DNA of 64,000 nt, taken from contig FZPE01000004.1 of NCBI GenBank assembly GCA_900188465.1, positions 248,001 through 312,000 on the forward strand. Reading direction: 5' to 3'. Numbering within the stretch: the first letter of the stretch is position 1; every line of letters begins with the position of its first letter. Shown piece after piece: positions 17,432 through 26,187 of this stretch. The translations under genes and the position numbers were made by a program. The notes beneath the pieces were generated by a model that saw only the letters and a program-made list of their open reading frames with translations, ran no database searches and was not told the origin of the DNA. The stretch comes from Micrococcales bacterium KH10 (lineage in GTDB: Bacteria > Actinomycetota > Actinomycetes > Actinomycetales > Cellulomonadaceae).

Positions 17432-19345
17432 ATGTCAGTGCGTTCGGATCTTCGCAACGTCGCAATTGTCGCGCATGTCGACCACGGTAAAACTACCCTG
17501 GTCGACGCTATGCTTCGCCAGTCAGGTGCTTTCGGCGGTCATCAGCAAGTAGATGAACGAGTCATGGATTCCGGTGATCTGGAACGTGAAAAGGGCATCA
17601 CGATTCTCGCCAAGAACACGGCGGTGCACTATTCCGGTCCGGCTGCACAGGCTGCGGGTCAGACTGATGGCATCACGATCAACGTCATCGACACCCCGGG
17701 TCACGCGGACTTCGGTGGCGAAGTGGAACGTGGACTCTCGATGGTCGATGGCGTGGTCTTGCTCGTCGACGCCTCGGAAGGTCCGCTCCCGCAAACCCGC
17801 TTCGTGCTGCGCAAAGCGCTGGCTGCCAAACTCCCAGTGATCCTGGTCGTCAACAAGGTCGACCGGTCGGACGCCCGGATCAGCGAGGTCGTTGTGGAAG
17901 CAACGGACTTGTTGCTCTCACTGGCTTCGGACCTTTCCGATGAAGTTCCCGATCTTGACCTCGATGCGGTGCTCGATGTCCCCGTGGTCTACGCAGCGGC
18001 CAAAGTCGGACGCGCATCGCTGACGCAACCCGCTGATGGCGCAATGCCCGATGACGAGGATCTTGAACCGCTCTTCGCCACGATTCTCGACAAGATTCCG
18101 GCTCCGGAATACGACGAAGGTGCTCCGTTGCAGGCACATGTGACCAACCTGGACGCATCGCCGTTCTTGGGTCGTCTCGCGCTGTTGCGCGTATTCAACG
18201 GCACTTTGCGCAAGGGCCAGACTGTCGCATGGGCTCGCCAGGACGGCACCATGTCCAATGTTCGCATCACCGAATTGCTCGAAACCAAGGCGCTTGAGCG
18301 GGTGCCCATGGAAGAGGCCGGTCCCGGAGATATCGTCGCGGTTGCCGGTATTGCTGATATCACCATCGGTGAGACGCTCACCGACCCGGAAGATCCTCGT
18401 CCACTGCCGTTGATCACGGTGGATGACCCTGCGATCTCCATGACCATCGGGATCAACACTTCGCCGCTGGCCGGTAAGGGCGGCAAGAACCACAAGGTCA
18501 CCGCACGTCAGGTCAAGGACCGCCTGGATGCGGAGCTGATCGGTAACGTCTCACTCAAGGTCGTACCCACTGAGCGCCCTGACGCGTGGGAAGTGCAGGG
18601 CCGAGGCGAACTCGCGCTGGCTATCCTCGTGGAAACCATGCGCCGTGAAGGCTTCGAACTGACGGTCGGAAAACCGCAGGTCGTCACGCGCACCATCGAC
18701 GGGGTGTTGCACGAGCCGATCGAACGCATGACGATCGACGTACCCGAGGAATACCTCGGGTCGGTCACACAGCTGCTCGCGCAGCGCAAGGGCCGTATGG
18801 AGACGATGTCCAACCACGGCACCGGCTGGGTCCGCATGGAGTTCATCATCCCGGCGCGTGGCCTGATCGGTTTCCGGACTCGCTTCCTGACCGAAACACG
18901 CGGCACCGGAATCGCCTCGTCCATCGCCGAGGGCTACGAACCGTGGGCAGGCGCCATCGAGACCCGCACCTCGGGCTCGCTCGTCGCCGACCGTGCCGGT
19001 GTCGTCACGCCTTACGCGATGATCAACCTGCAAGAACGCGGTTCGTTCTTCGTTGACCCGACCCAAGAGGTCTACGAGGGCATGATCGTCGGCGAAAACT
19101 CGCGCAACGAAGACATGGACGTCAACATCACCAAGGAGAAGAAGTTGACGAACATGCGTGCGGCGAGCTCCGACACATTCGAGAATCTGACGCCGCCGCG
19201 TCACTTGACCCTTGAAGAATCACTCGAGTTCGCGCGTGAGGACGAGTGCGTCGAGGTCACCCCTGAGATCGTCCGGATCCGCAAGGTCATTCTCGACTCG
19301 TCGGAACGAGCTAAAGCAACCGCGCGGGCAAAACGAGCCTCATGA
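17432..19345 (+). CDS. typA: Ribosome-associated translational GTPase TypA/BipA
   Basis: 637 residues, full length. GTPase motifs: AHVDHGKT (14-21), the switch region [16 protein letters not shown] (87-94) and NKVD (about 140). An EF-Tu domain 2-like barrel, an EF-G III/V-like region and the BipA-specific C-terminal domain follow ([18 protein letters not shown], then [19 protein letters not shown]). It binds the ribosome and helps 50S assembly under stress. The ATG at 17432 has no clear Shine-Dalgarno sequence. The last 4 bases overlap mshB, so the two are co-translated, as in other actinobacteria. Confidence 0.97.
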   Translation: MSVRSDLRNVAIVAHVDHGKTTLVDAMLRQSGAFGGHQQVDERVMDSGDLEREKGITILAKNTAVHYSGPAAQAAGQTDGITINVIDTPGHADFGGEVERGLSMVDGVVLLVDASEGPLPQTRFVLRKALAAKLPVILVVNKVDRSDARISEVVVEATDLLLSLASDLSDEVPDLDLDAVLDVPVVYAAAKVGRASLTQPADGAMPDDEDLEPLFATILDKIPAPEYDEGAPLQAHVTNLDASPFLGRLALLRVFNGTLRKGQTVAWARQDGTMSNVRITELLETKALERVPMEEAGPGDIVAVAGIADITIGETLTDPEDPRPLPLITVDDPAISMTIGINTSPLAGKGGKNHKVTARQVKDRLDAELIGNVSLKVVPTERPDAWEVQGRGELALAILVETMRREGFELTVGKPQVVTRTIDGVLHEPIERMTIDVPEEYLGSVTQLLAQRKGRMETMSNHGTGWVRMEFIIPARGLIGFRTRFLTETRGTGIASSIAEGYEPWAGAIETRTSGSLVADRAGVVTPYAMINLQERGSFFVDPTQEVYEGMIVGENSRNEDMDVNITKEKKLTNMRAASSDTFENLTPPRHLTLEESLEFAREDECVEVTPEIVRIRKVILDSSERAKATARAKRAS

Positions 19346-20319
19346 GTCAGACGGTGCGTGATTGGCCCCAGTTCGGTCAAGGGACCTTACTGGCGGTCCA
19401 TGCGCACCCCGATGACGAGTCGTTATCGACCGGAGGATTACTCGCCGCTTGGCATCAGGCCGGGGGAAGGGCGGTTGTCATCACCGCGACCCGTGGCGAG
19501 CGTGGGGAGACGATCGGAGACGAGTTCTCCCACCTTGAGGGCGACCACCCGGGAATGGCAGCTCATCGACACGGTGAGTTGCGAGGTGCCCTTGATGCGC
19601 TTGGTGTGAACCACCATAGGTTCCTCGACGCGTACGCTGAGCCGCAAAGTCGCTGGGCAGACTCCGGGATGGCTTGGCTTGATGTGGCTGGTGGAACCGC
19701 TGGTGCTACCGCACGGATTCCGGCAGGGTCTTTCATGGCAGCCGATCAGGACGCGGTTGTCGCCGCGTTGGGTCGTGCTCTTGCGGACGTGCGACCACGA
19801 GTGGTGGTGACCTACGGGCCGGATGGCGGATACGGGCACCCCGATCATGTCAGGGTTCATCAGGTGACGATGGCGGCTGTGCGGGTCGCAGTTGAACGCG
19901 GCGCCGCACCGATCGAATCTGTGCTGTGGCGAACCATCGATCCGCAGGCAGCGGCGGTGACTGCCGCTGCCTTGGCTGAACAGTGGTCTCAGATTCAGCA
20001 TGAGGCGATCGGGCGCAGTGGCCATCGCAGGGCGCTTCGTCCGCCGATGCCAGCCGCGTCGGCTTTGCCTGTCGTCGAGGACGACCTGGTACGAGTTCCC
20101 ATTGCCGCAGTCACACAGGATGTGATCAGTGCGCTGCAGGCGCACCGCACCCAGGTGCAGTTCATCCGACGAGTCGATCAGTCACCGGACTCAACGACAG
20201 GCAACCCGCTCGTCGCTGTTTACGCCTTGAGCAATGGCGTGCTGCAAGGAATGGAAGATCACGAAACGTACCGGGCCAACCCGCCTCTCGCCCCAGCAAA
20301 GTCAGGTAGCGTGAATTGA
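19342..20319 (+). CDS. mshB: MshB-like N-acetyl-glucosaminyl-inositol deacetylase (mycothiol synthesis)
   Basis: 325 residues of the PIG-L/LmbE zinc deacetylase family. The motif AHPDDE (21-26) supplies His22 and Asp25, and [12 protein letters not shown] supplies His169, matching the zinc ligands known for MshB. It removes acetyl from GlcNAc-inositol to make the mycothiol precursor. A paralogous role such as Mca (mycothiol conjugate amidase) is possible. The typA-mshB neighbourhood is conserved in mycobacteria (Rv1165 to Rv1170), which favours MshB. Confidence 0.88.
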   Translation: MSQTVRDWPQFGQGTLLAVHAHPDDESLSTGGLLAAWHQAGGRAVVITATRGERGETIGDEFSHLEGDHPGMAAHRHGELRGALDALGVNHHRFLDAYAEPQSRWADSGMAWLDVAGGTAGATARIPAGSFMAADQDAVVAALGRALADVRPRVVVTYGPDGGYGHPDHVRVHQVTMAAVRVAVERGAAPIESVLWRTIDPQAAAVTAAALAEQWSQIQHEAIGRSGHRRALRPPMPAASALPVVEDDLVRVPIAAVTQDVISALQAHRTQVQFIRRVDQSPDSTTGNPLVAVYALSNGVLQGMEDHETYRANPPLAPAKSGSVN

Positions 20320-20894
20320 TGTTTGTTCCGCAAGAAACCTCCATCCCACCAGCTCCAAGCGAGCCGCGTGGACCGGCTGCTCCACCCAGATACGGTATGA
20401 AGCATCACGTGCTTGGTCTTCTCGGCGGTGCACTGCTCGGTATGGCCGTCGCGATAGCAGGCACGCTGGTACATCGCCAGTGGTATCCGATGATGCTTGT
20501 CGCAGCGTTGGCAGCGACCTTGTCCGCCGGCGTTTGGGCCGTATCGTGGCGGCGCGCAGCCGCTGGTGCGGGCTATGTCAGCTTGTGGTGCGTTACCACT
20601 TTGATCCTGGCATCGCACGGTCCGGGGGGAGACGTGCTGATTGCTGGCGCGAGTTGGGGCGCCGCCCCGGTTGCAGCGGGCTTGATCTGGATGAACGCTG
20701 GCACGGTATGCGCTGCGGCTCCACTGCTCCTATGCGGACGATGGGGATCTCGGATATTCAGTCTCGGCATACGGAATACCGATTCGTCACTGGGTGAACA
20801 GCCGTCTGCTTCGGTGCAGGAAACGGCGAGCCACGAGTTGAACGGGCCGGGCTACAACTATGCTGGGACGGACCAGACTTCCAAACATTCGTGA
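20319..20894 (+). CDS. Small multi-pass membrane protein downstream of mshB
   Basis: 191 residues from the ATG at 20319, which overlaps the mshB stop (TGATG). There are four predicted hydrophobic helices, at about 30-52, 57-75, 80-98 and 112-140. The N-terminus is Pro-rich and the C-terminal 45 residues are polar. M. tuberculosis also has a small integral membrane protein (Rv1171) directly after mshB, so this is probably the same family. No catalytic motif is visible and its function is unknown. Confidence 0.75.
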   Translation: MFVPQETSIPPAPSEPRGPAAPPRYGMKHHVLGLLGGALLGMAVAIAGTLVHRQWYPMMLVAALAATLSAGVWAVSWRRAAAGAGYVSLWCVTTLILASHGPGGDVLIAGASWGAAPVAAGLIWMNAGTVCAAAPLLLCGRWGSRIFSLGIRNTDSSLGEQPSASVQETASHELNGPGYNYAGTDQTSKHS

Positions 20895-20924
20895 TGTCTC
20901 GACAGGGCGCAGGAGCAGTACACC

Positions 20925-22691
20925 TTGGCACAAGGAGCAGATGAAAGTCCCGAGTACCCACTTGAGGGCTTTGAAGAAGCACGACCGACGGACCGTAGTA
21001 AGCGGCTTCGCGTCGTACTGATCGTTGCGACCATCGTGTTGGTCTTCGCTGCGATCTATGTCGCGGTGCAGGCGTCGTTCGCCGATAAGGTTCCCGGCGG
21101 TACCTCGATCAGTGGCATTGATGTCTCAGGCATGACACAAGACGAGGCTACAGCTGCGGTGAGCGAAGGGTTGGCGAGCCGAGTCACCGCTCCGGTACAA
21201 CTCGTGGCCGCAGACTCTCGTGCTGAAATCGACCCTCAGACCGCCGGGTTGAGCATTGACCCTGAGCGCACGACCTCAGGCCTGACAGGATTCACGCTCA
21301 GCCCAGCACGGCTGATTGAACACCTCGGCGGCGGCAAGCAACTCGATGTGCACACCAGTATCGATCGGGGCGCACTGCGTGAGGCCGTCGAGACTGTCGC
21401 GGAGGATTTGAGCACAGCCGCAGCAGACGGATTCGTCACGATAGTGGACGGTCAGCCCATCGCCACTGCGGCCCAAGACGGTGTCGATGTCGATATCGAC
21501 GGCTCGGTGGACGCTGTTGTAGAAAACTGGATGCGAACCACTGAACCGATTGAGGTTCCGGTGGTCACTGCCGCGCCAGTCGTGACCCAAGAGGCGACCG
21601 ACGCCGCAGTACAGCAGGCACAGACCATCGTCTCGGCGCCGGTGTGGGTCGAAATCGACGGTCAACGAGCGGAGATACCAGAAGACGTCATCGGCACGGC
21701 GCTCACTTACCAGACTTCAGCCGGACAGCTCGTCCCCGAACTGGATGCTGACGTCATGCGCCAAGCGGTGATTGACCGCACCACGAAACTCGAACGTGAA
21801 CCCAAGGACGCGTTCTTCGCGTTCAACAAGAAGAACAAGCCCAAGATCCGAGGCGGGCAAACCGGTCAGGTGCTCGAAGGCACCGCTGTCGCCGAACAGG
21901 TGCTGGCAGCAGCCCAAACCGAAGATCGCACCGCCCAAGTGGCACTGACCGAGAGCGACCCGGAGGTCACCAAGGCGGATCTCAAGGCTCTGGGAATCAA
22001 GGAAGTGGTCGCTGAGTTCTCCACCCCGTTGACCTCGGAGCCGATCCGGACCATCAATATTCGCAACGCAGGCGAAAAGCTCACTGGCTATCTGGTCAAG
22101 CCCGGCGACACGTTCTCGCTGGAGAAGGCCATCGGTCCGGTCACTGTCGAGAACGGCTACAAAGAGGCCGGCGTGGTGGTCAACGGATTCCACACCAAGG
22201 GCGTGGGAGGCGGTCTGTCCCAGGTCGCCACGACAACCTACAACGTCGGTTTCTTCGCTGGAATGGTGGACGTCGAGCACCGGCCGCACACAGAATGGTT
22301 CTCACGTTATCCAGAGGGACGCGAAGCGACCATCTTCACCGGCAGCCTCGACATGAAGTGGCGCAACGACTCGCCCCATGGTGTGCTGCTGCGCAGCTGG
22401 GTCGCGAACGGGCGGTACTACGTCCAGGCCTGGTCCACGAAATTCTACGAAGTCGAAACCACCACCTCGCCGCGATCGAATGTGCGCGCACCGACAACCG
22501 TGTATACGAAGGCACAGGGATGCGTGCCGTCGGGTGCTGGAAACTCCGGCTTCACGGTGACCGTCTCACGTAAAGTCACCGAGATCGAATCCGGTAAGGT
22601 CGCGATCGACGAGAAAAACACCTGGACATACCGACCGACGAACGCAATCAGGTGCGGCGACAAGCCGAAGCCATCTGACGATGATGAGTAG
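20925..22691 (+). CDS. VanW-family membrane-anchored protein with peptidoglycan-binding-like repeats
   Basis: 588 residues. A cytoplasmic acidic N-terminus (1-26) is followed by one transmembrane anchor (about 28-48). Two extracellular repeats of the type found before VanW domains come next: GTSISGIDVSGMTQDEATAAV near 60, and a second after about 215. The VanW domain spans about 370-500 (FSTPLTSEPIRTINIRNAGEKL, PGDTFSLEKAIGPVT, GGGLSQVATTTYNV). The tail contains a Cys pair and an acidic end. A TTG at 20925 with AGGAG 9 bases upstream is the likely start; no in-frame ATG precedes the membrane segment. Role in cell-wall biology is inferred. Confidence 0.85.
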   Translation: MAQGADESPEYPLEGFEEARPTDRSKRLRVVLIVATIVLVFAAIYVAVQASFADKVPGGTSISGIDVSGMTQDEATAAVSEGLASRVTAPVQLVAADSRAEIDPQTAGLSIDPERTTSGLTGFTLSPARLIEHLGGGKQLDVHTSIDRGALREAVETVAEDLSTAAADGFVTIVDGQPIATAAQDGVDVDIDGSVDAVVENWMRTTEPIEVPVVTAAPVVTQEATDAAVQQAQTIVSAPVWVEIDGQRAEIPEDVIGTALTYQTSAGQLVPELDADVMRQAVIDRTTKLEREPKDAFFAFNKKNKPKIRGGQTGQVLEGTAVAEQVLAAAQTEDRTAQVALTESDPEVTKADLKALGIKEVVAEFSTPLTSEPIRTINIRNAGEKLTGYLVKPGDTFSLEKAIGPVTVENGYKEAGVVVNGFHTKGVGGGLSQVATTTYNVGFFAGMVDVEHRPHTEWFSRYPEGREATIFTGSLDMKWRNDSPHGVLLRSWVANGRYYVQAWSTKFYEVETTTSPRSNVRAPTTVYTKAQGCVPSGAGNSGFTVTVSRKVTEIESGKVAIDEKNTWTYRPTNAIRCGDKPKPSDDDE

Positions 22692-22696
22692 GGGCC

Positions 22697-23542
22697 ATGC
22701 TCGGCAGAATCACACGAGAATCCGCGACTAACGCATGGCGCGCAGCGCTAGATGCCGGCTGGGTCACCGATGAGACCGGATTGCTGGATCTCGGTTCCAC
22801 GACCTTGACGCTGTCAACTGTGGGGTCGATCGCGAACCTGTCGGCCGTGATCAATATCGGGCACCCGTCACGCCCCGACCCCGCACTGGAACGGGCGCTG
22901 CTGTCCAGCCCTCCAGGTGTTCAGCTCACCGACGCTCGCGGCGTCGAGGCGGAATGGGTGTGGGTTGGATCGAGTGCCAACGCGACCGGTCATACCGTTG
23001 TCGACGAAGCAGGCATGCGTGACTGCCGTCACCAGTTGCGGGCCATGGGAGTCTTGCCACACCTCGTCCCCACGACCATGTCGATTGAGGAACGCATCGC
23101 GCTTGCGGGACCAGACGGCATGCTCGTCATCGAGCGGGCGCAAGTGCCTGCGGGTTTCCAAGAAATCGTCGGTTCCAACCGGCTCGGCCATCACCCGCTG
23201 TGGTACGGACACGTGGCACGAGTAAGCCGCCCGGAGGTGACCGGCCCGTCACGCATTTGGCTCGCCTTCGGCCCGACGAGCGACCACCGCGGCTCGTTGC
23301 ACGCCGTGCTCGGCTCCATTGCCCAGGTCGGATTCGACCTGGTGCACTTGCGCAGTCACCCGACTGGGGCCGGTCCGCACGCCTTCTTCTGCGCCTTCGA
23401 CTGCGATTCAGCAGCCGATCTGGCGGCGTTGACAAAGACCTTCGACGACCTCAACGTGTCACACCGTGTCCTGGCAGTACTGCCGGAAACTGGATACTAC
23501 CCCGATCCGTCTGCGGTGGAGCCGGTGTGGCACAGCAACTGA
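22697..23542 (+). CDS. ACT-like protein preceding pheA, function unknown
   Basis: 281 residues. The C-terminal 90 residues (about 190-280) have the pattern of an ACT regulatory domain: RIWLAFGPTSDHRGSLHAVLGSIAQVGFDLVHLRSHPT, then AFFCAFDCDS and a helix. This resembles the phenylalanine-binding part of prephenate dehydratase. The first 180 residues (GLLDLGSTTLTLSTVG near the start) are not recognised, and no catalytic motif is visible. The gene starts 5 bp after the VanW gene and its last 16 bp overlap the predicted pheA start. It could be an effector-sensing partner of PheA or TyrA, but this is inference from position and fold only. Confidence 0.65.
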   Translation: MLGRITRESATNAWRAALDAGWVTDETGLLDLGSTTLTLSTVGSIANLSAVINIGHPSRPDPALERALLSSPPGVQLTDARGVEAEWVWVGSSANATGHTVVDEAGMRDCRHQLRAMGVLPHLVPTTMSIEERIALAGPDGMLVIERAQVPAGFQEIVGSNRLGHHPLWYGHVARVSRPEVTGPSRIWLAFGPTSDHRGSLHAVLGSIAQVGFDLVHLRSHPTGAGPHAFFCAFDCDSAADLAALTKTFDDLNVSHRVLAVLPETGYYPDPSAVEPVWHSN

Positions 23543-24450
23543 CCGCCTATTTAGGGCCAGAGGGCTCGTTCACCTATGCGGCCGCACTGCACTGGGCTGA
23601 GCGGTCCGATCTGATTCCGGCCCGCACCGTGGCCGATATTGTCGCCGGGGTTGCGGCTGGAGATTGGTCGCAAGGCGTCGTGGCCATCGAGAACAACGTC
23701 GAAGGCTATGTGGTGCCGTCATTGGACGAGTTGATCGCGGCCCATGACGTGGTCGCGGTGGATCAACACGCGGTGGAGGTCGTCTTCGACGCGTTTGTTC
23801 GTCCCGGCACGTCGAAGTGGCATGAGGTTTCGGCACACCCGCACGGTTTGGCCCAGTGTCAGGACTTCGTCACCCGACGCGGTCTGTCGTCCGTTCCCGC
23901 GACATCGAACGCAGCAGCGTGCCGAGACCTCACTGACGATACGGTCGCTCTGGGTCCACGAGTGTGCGGTGACCTTTATGGTTTGGAGACGCTGGAACAG
24001 TCGGTGCAAGATTTCGCTGGTGCTCGTACTCGCTTCTTGCGGGTCATTCGGCGCGACGGCGCGCGCGAGGCTCTGAGCAGCGCGGTATCCGGCCAGCAAT
24101 GGAACACTATGCTCGCCGTCACGCCAACTGTGACCGGCCCAGGCGTGTTGGCCCGGATCACCGTCGCCTTCGGCGAGCGTGGCGTCAATATGTCCAGCCT
24201 GATCACACGTCCGCTGAAAGCTTTGCAAGGTCGGTACGTCTTCGTGATCACCTGTGACGGAGCACCGTGGGAAGCGCCCATGCGCAGTTTGCTCGCTGAA
24301 CTTCTGGCCGCGGGTGATTCGGTCAAGACCATCGGAGTCTTTCCGGCATCAGAAGACCTTGACGCGCTTGTGGACCCGCAGCGCATCCCCGCCGGGTCAG
24401 TAGCGGACACCTCCTCAGATGAGGAATTACAACGAGGTCTTCTATGGTGA
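23527..24450 (+). CDS. pheA: Prephenate dehydratase
   Basis: 307 residues from the GTG at 23527; the GGTGGAG upstream and the family N-terminus (QQLTAYLGPEGSFT) fix the start although the frame is open further upstream. The catalytic part runs through AIENNVEGYVVPSLDEL and ends near TRFLRVIRR. The C-terminal ACT domain contains GPGVLARITVAFGERGVNMSSLITRP, the Phe-binding GAL-like and ESRP-like motifs being modified (VLAR, ITRP). It converts prephenate to phenylpyruvate and is normally feedback-inhibited by phenylalanine. It overlaps the ACT-like gene before it and tyrA after it. Confidence 0.93.
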   Translation: MAQQLTAYLGPEGSFTYAAALHWAERSDLIPARTVADIVAGVAAGDWSQGVVAIENNVEGYVVPSLDELIAAHDVVAVDQHAVEVVFDAFVRPGTSKWHEVSAHPHGLAQCQDFVTRRGLSSVPATSNAAACRDLTDDTVALGPRVCGDLYGLETLEQSVQDFAGARTRFLRVIRRDGAREALSSAVSGQQWNTMLAVTPTVTGPGVLARITVAFGERGVNMSSLITRPLKALQGRYVFVITCDGAPWEAPMRSLLAELLAAGDSVKTIGVFPASEDLDALVDPQRIPAGSVADTSSDEELQRGLLW

Positions 24451-25409
24451 TCGCTCACCGGCAGCAGCCCGCCGTGGTCGTCATCGGGCTGGGATTGATC
24501 GGCGGCTCGCTGGCGAAACTATTGGTGAAGGGCGGTCACCCGGTCGTGGGCTGGGATCCGGACCCTGGAACGCGTGCGGCCGCGGCCACAGCGGGCGTTA
24601 CCGTGCCTGAGACCCTTGCCGAGGCTGTCCGGGCTCGTCCCGACTTGATTGTGGTTGCCGTGCCACTTCGAGCGGTCGCCCAGACCATGGCGAAGATTGC
24701 AGACCTGATCGACGATTCGGTCACGATCACTGATGTGGGATCGGTGAAACGACAGGTGCGCGACGCCGCCGTCGCTGCCGGACTACAGGACCAGTACGTG
24801 GGCGCCCATCCGATGGCCGGTACTGAGCTCAGCGGTTTCGCCGCGGCCGAGGCGGAACTGCTCGACGACATCACCTGGGCGGTCACCATCACCGCGACGA
24901 CCGATGTCCGGCACGCCGCACGGGTGCTGCATCTGATCACGAAGACCGCGCGGTCGCGCGCACTGGTGATCACCGATCAGGAACACGACGAGGCCGTCGC
25001 ACGGATCTCGCATCTGCCGCACGTGTTGGCGACCGAACTGCTCGCCATCGCCGGTGACGCTCCGGTTGCTGGGCGCCTTGCCGCGGGCAGTTTCCGTGAT
25101 GGTACTCGGGTGGCCCGGCATGGGGCGACGCGATCCCAGGCGATGATCGAGGCCAACAGGGATGTGTGCGCGGAACTCGTCCGGCAGGCCTCACACGATC
25201 TGGCTCGGCTCGCCGACGACCTGGCGCAGGATCGTGACACGGACTGGTTCTTCAGCCGCGGTGAGCTGCCTGCGTCGGACGAGCGCCATTTCGCCTCTGC
25301 GACGATCGCCTGGACCGGTGACTGGCGGGCTGAGGCCATAGAGGCAGGCTCGGCGGGCAGGGCCGTCGTAAGCATCACGGCCGAACATCTGGTGATCGAG
25401 TCAGCTTGA
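24444..25409 (+). CDS. tyrA: Prephenate (arogenate) dehydrogenase
   Basis: 321 residues. The NAD-binding Rossmann start is VVVIGLGLIGGSLAKLL (about 10-26). The TyrA core includes DVGSVKRQVRDA, the catalytic-region GAHPMAGTELSGF (His about 114), and TDQEHDEAVARISHLPHVLATEL with the substrate-binding SHLPH. A short C-terminal extension follows, without a clear ACT domain. It forms 4-hydroxyphenylpyruvate, the tyrosine precursor. It overlaps pheA by 7 bp, so the two branches of aromatic amino-acid synthesis are co-expressed. The next gene is convergent. Confidence 0.93.
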   Translation: MVIAHRQQPAVVVIGLGLIGGSLAKLLVKGGHPVVGWDPDPGTRAAAATAGVTVPETLAEAVRARPDLIVVAVPLRAVAQTMAKIADLIDDSVTITDVGSVKRQVRDAAVAAGLQDQYVGAHPMAGTELSGFAAAEAELLDDITWAVTITATTDVRHAARVLHLITKTARSRALVITDQEHDEAVARISHLPHVLATELLAIAGDAPVAGRLAAGSFRDGTRVARHGATRSQAMIEANRDVCAELVRQASHDLARLADDLAQDRDTDWFFSRGELPASDERHFASATIAWTGDWRAEAIEAGSAGRAVVSITAEHLVIESA

Positions 25410-25422
25410 AGTTGGCTGCGCC

Positions 25423-25704
25423 TCAGTCGATACGCGGACGCCGTCGCGGCGGTGCGGGCGGGATCCGTTTGCCCGTGACGATCAACGAGCAGGGCACCTT
25501 GATAGCCTCGCCGCGGCGGTTCTCCAGCACGATCTCCTGCGATGTGACGGCGATGATGACGCCCAGCACATCGGTGTATTTGTGTGTGGGGTCGGTGGGG
25601 AGGAGTCGTCGGATCATCACTCGTTGTCCCGGTTCCCATGTTCGCCACACGGGCAGGTCGGATTCGTCCCTGTCCGCAGATCGGACACCGTCATCGAATG
25701 TCAT
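25423..25704 (-). CDS. Stand-alone SH3-like domain related to the N-terminus of Rv0428c-type GNAT proteins
   Basis: 93 residues. The central part (about 24-80) reads as a small beta-barrel: GQRVMIRRLLP, TDVLGVIIAVTSQEIVLENRRGEAIKVP, then VTGKRIPPAPPRRRP. This pattern is known as the N-terminal SH3-like domain of actinobacterial GNAT acetyltransferases, which often sit beside the ferredoxin-dapC pair. Here the acetyltransferase domain is absent and the protein stops cleanly after the barrel. It may be a remnant or an independent adaptor. It is divergent from fdxA and appears leaderless (TAGTAT 7 bases before ATG). Confidence 0.72.
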   Translation of the reverse strand: MTFDDGVRSADRDESDLPVWRTWEPGQRVMIRRLLPTDPTHKYTDVLGVIIAVTSQEIVLENRRGEAIKVPCSLIVTGKRIPPAPPRRRPRID

Positions 25705-25711
25705 ATAGGGG

Positions 25712-25717
25712 ATACTA
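25712..25717 (-). promoter_or_regulatory. Leaderless -10 element of the SH3-domain gene
   Basis: TAGTAT on the minus strand, 7 bases before the ATG at 25704, with no Shine-Dalgarno sequence between. Confidence 0.55.
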
Positions 25718-25799
25718 GGGTAGTAAGCAAGAACTAGCCTAGGGTGCTGTTCCGCAGGTCCCGGGTTCTTGCATTGGGGTACGAGAAGGGAAAGTCACC

Positions 25800-26117
25800 G
25801 TGACGTATGTGATTGCTCAACCGTGTGTCGACGTCAAAGACAAGGCATGCATTGAGGAGTGTCCGGTGGACTGTATCTACGAAGGTAAACGTTCGCTGTA
25901 CATCCACCCCGATGAATGTGTCGACTGTGGCGCATGCGAGCCGGTATGCCCCGTCGAAGCCATCTATTACGAGGACGACGTCCCCGAGGAATGGGAAGAC
26001 TACACCCGCGCCAACGTCGACTTCTTCGATGAGGTCGGCTCGCCAGGCGGTGCGCAGAAACTGGGCGAGATCGACCACGATGACCCGATGATCGCAGCCC
26101 TTCCGCCTCAGGTCTGA
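25800..26117 (+). CDS. fdxA: 7Fe ferredoxin FdxA ([3Fe-4S][4Fe-4S])
   Basis: 105 residues. Cysteines at 9, 17, 21, 25 and 40, 43, 46, 50 match the actinobacterial seven-iron ferredoxin: Cys9, Cys17 and Cys50 for the 3Fe-4S cluster and Cys21, Cys40, Cys43 and Cys46 for the 4Fe-4S cluster. The C-terminus is acidic. It carries electrons, for example to cytochromes P450 or other reductases. The GTG start follows AGAAGGGAAAG. FdxA upstream of dapC is a conserved actinobacterial pair (Rv1177-Rv1178). Confidence 0.95.
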   Translation: MTYVIAQPCVDVKDKACIEECPVDCIYEGKRSLYIHPDECVDCGACEPVCPVEAIYYEDDVPEEWEDYTRANVDFFDEVGSPGGAQKLGEIDHDDPMIAALPPQV

Positions 26118-26132
26118 CTAGAGCCTACTGAG

Positions 26133-26162
26133 CACTGGTGCTCATTGGACACTAGTACTCAT
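26133..26162 (+). repeat. Tandem 13-base repeats between fdxA and dapC
   Basis: CACTGGTGCTCAT (26133-26145) and CACTAGTACTCAT (26150-26162) are direct repeats with two mismatches and 17-bp spacing. The first also lies in a TGAGCAC/GTGCTCA inverted repeat (26129-26144). This looks like a double operator, or a short terminator hairpin for fdxA. No -10 element could be assigned. Confidence 0.45.
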
Positions 26163-26187
26163 CGAACGAAAGGCACGCGAAGAACTC

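Noticed and set aside
18551-19204. 217-codon open frame antisense to typA
   Set aside because: Lies wholly inside typA on the other strand; composition typical of a shadow.
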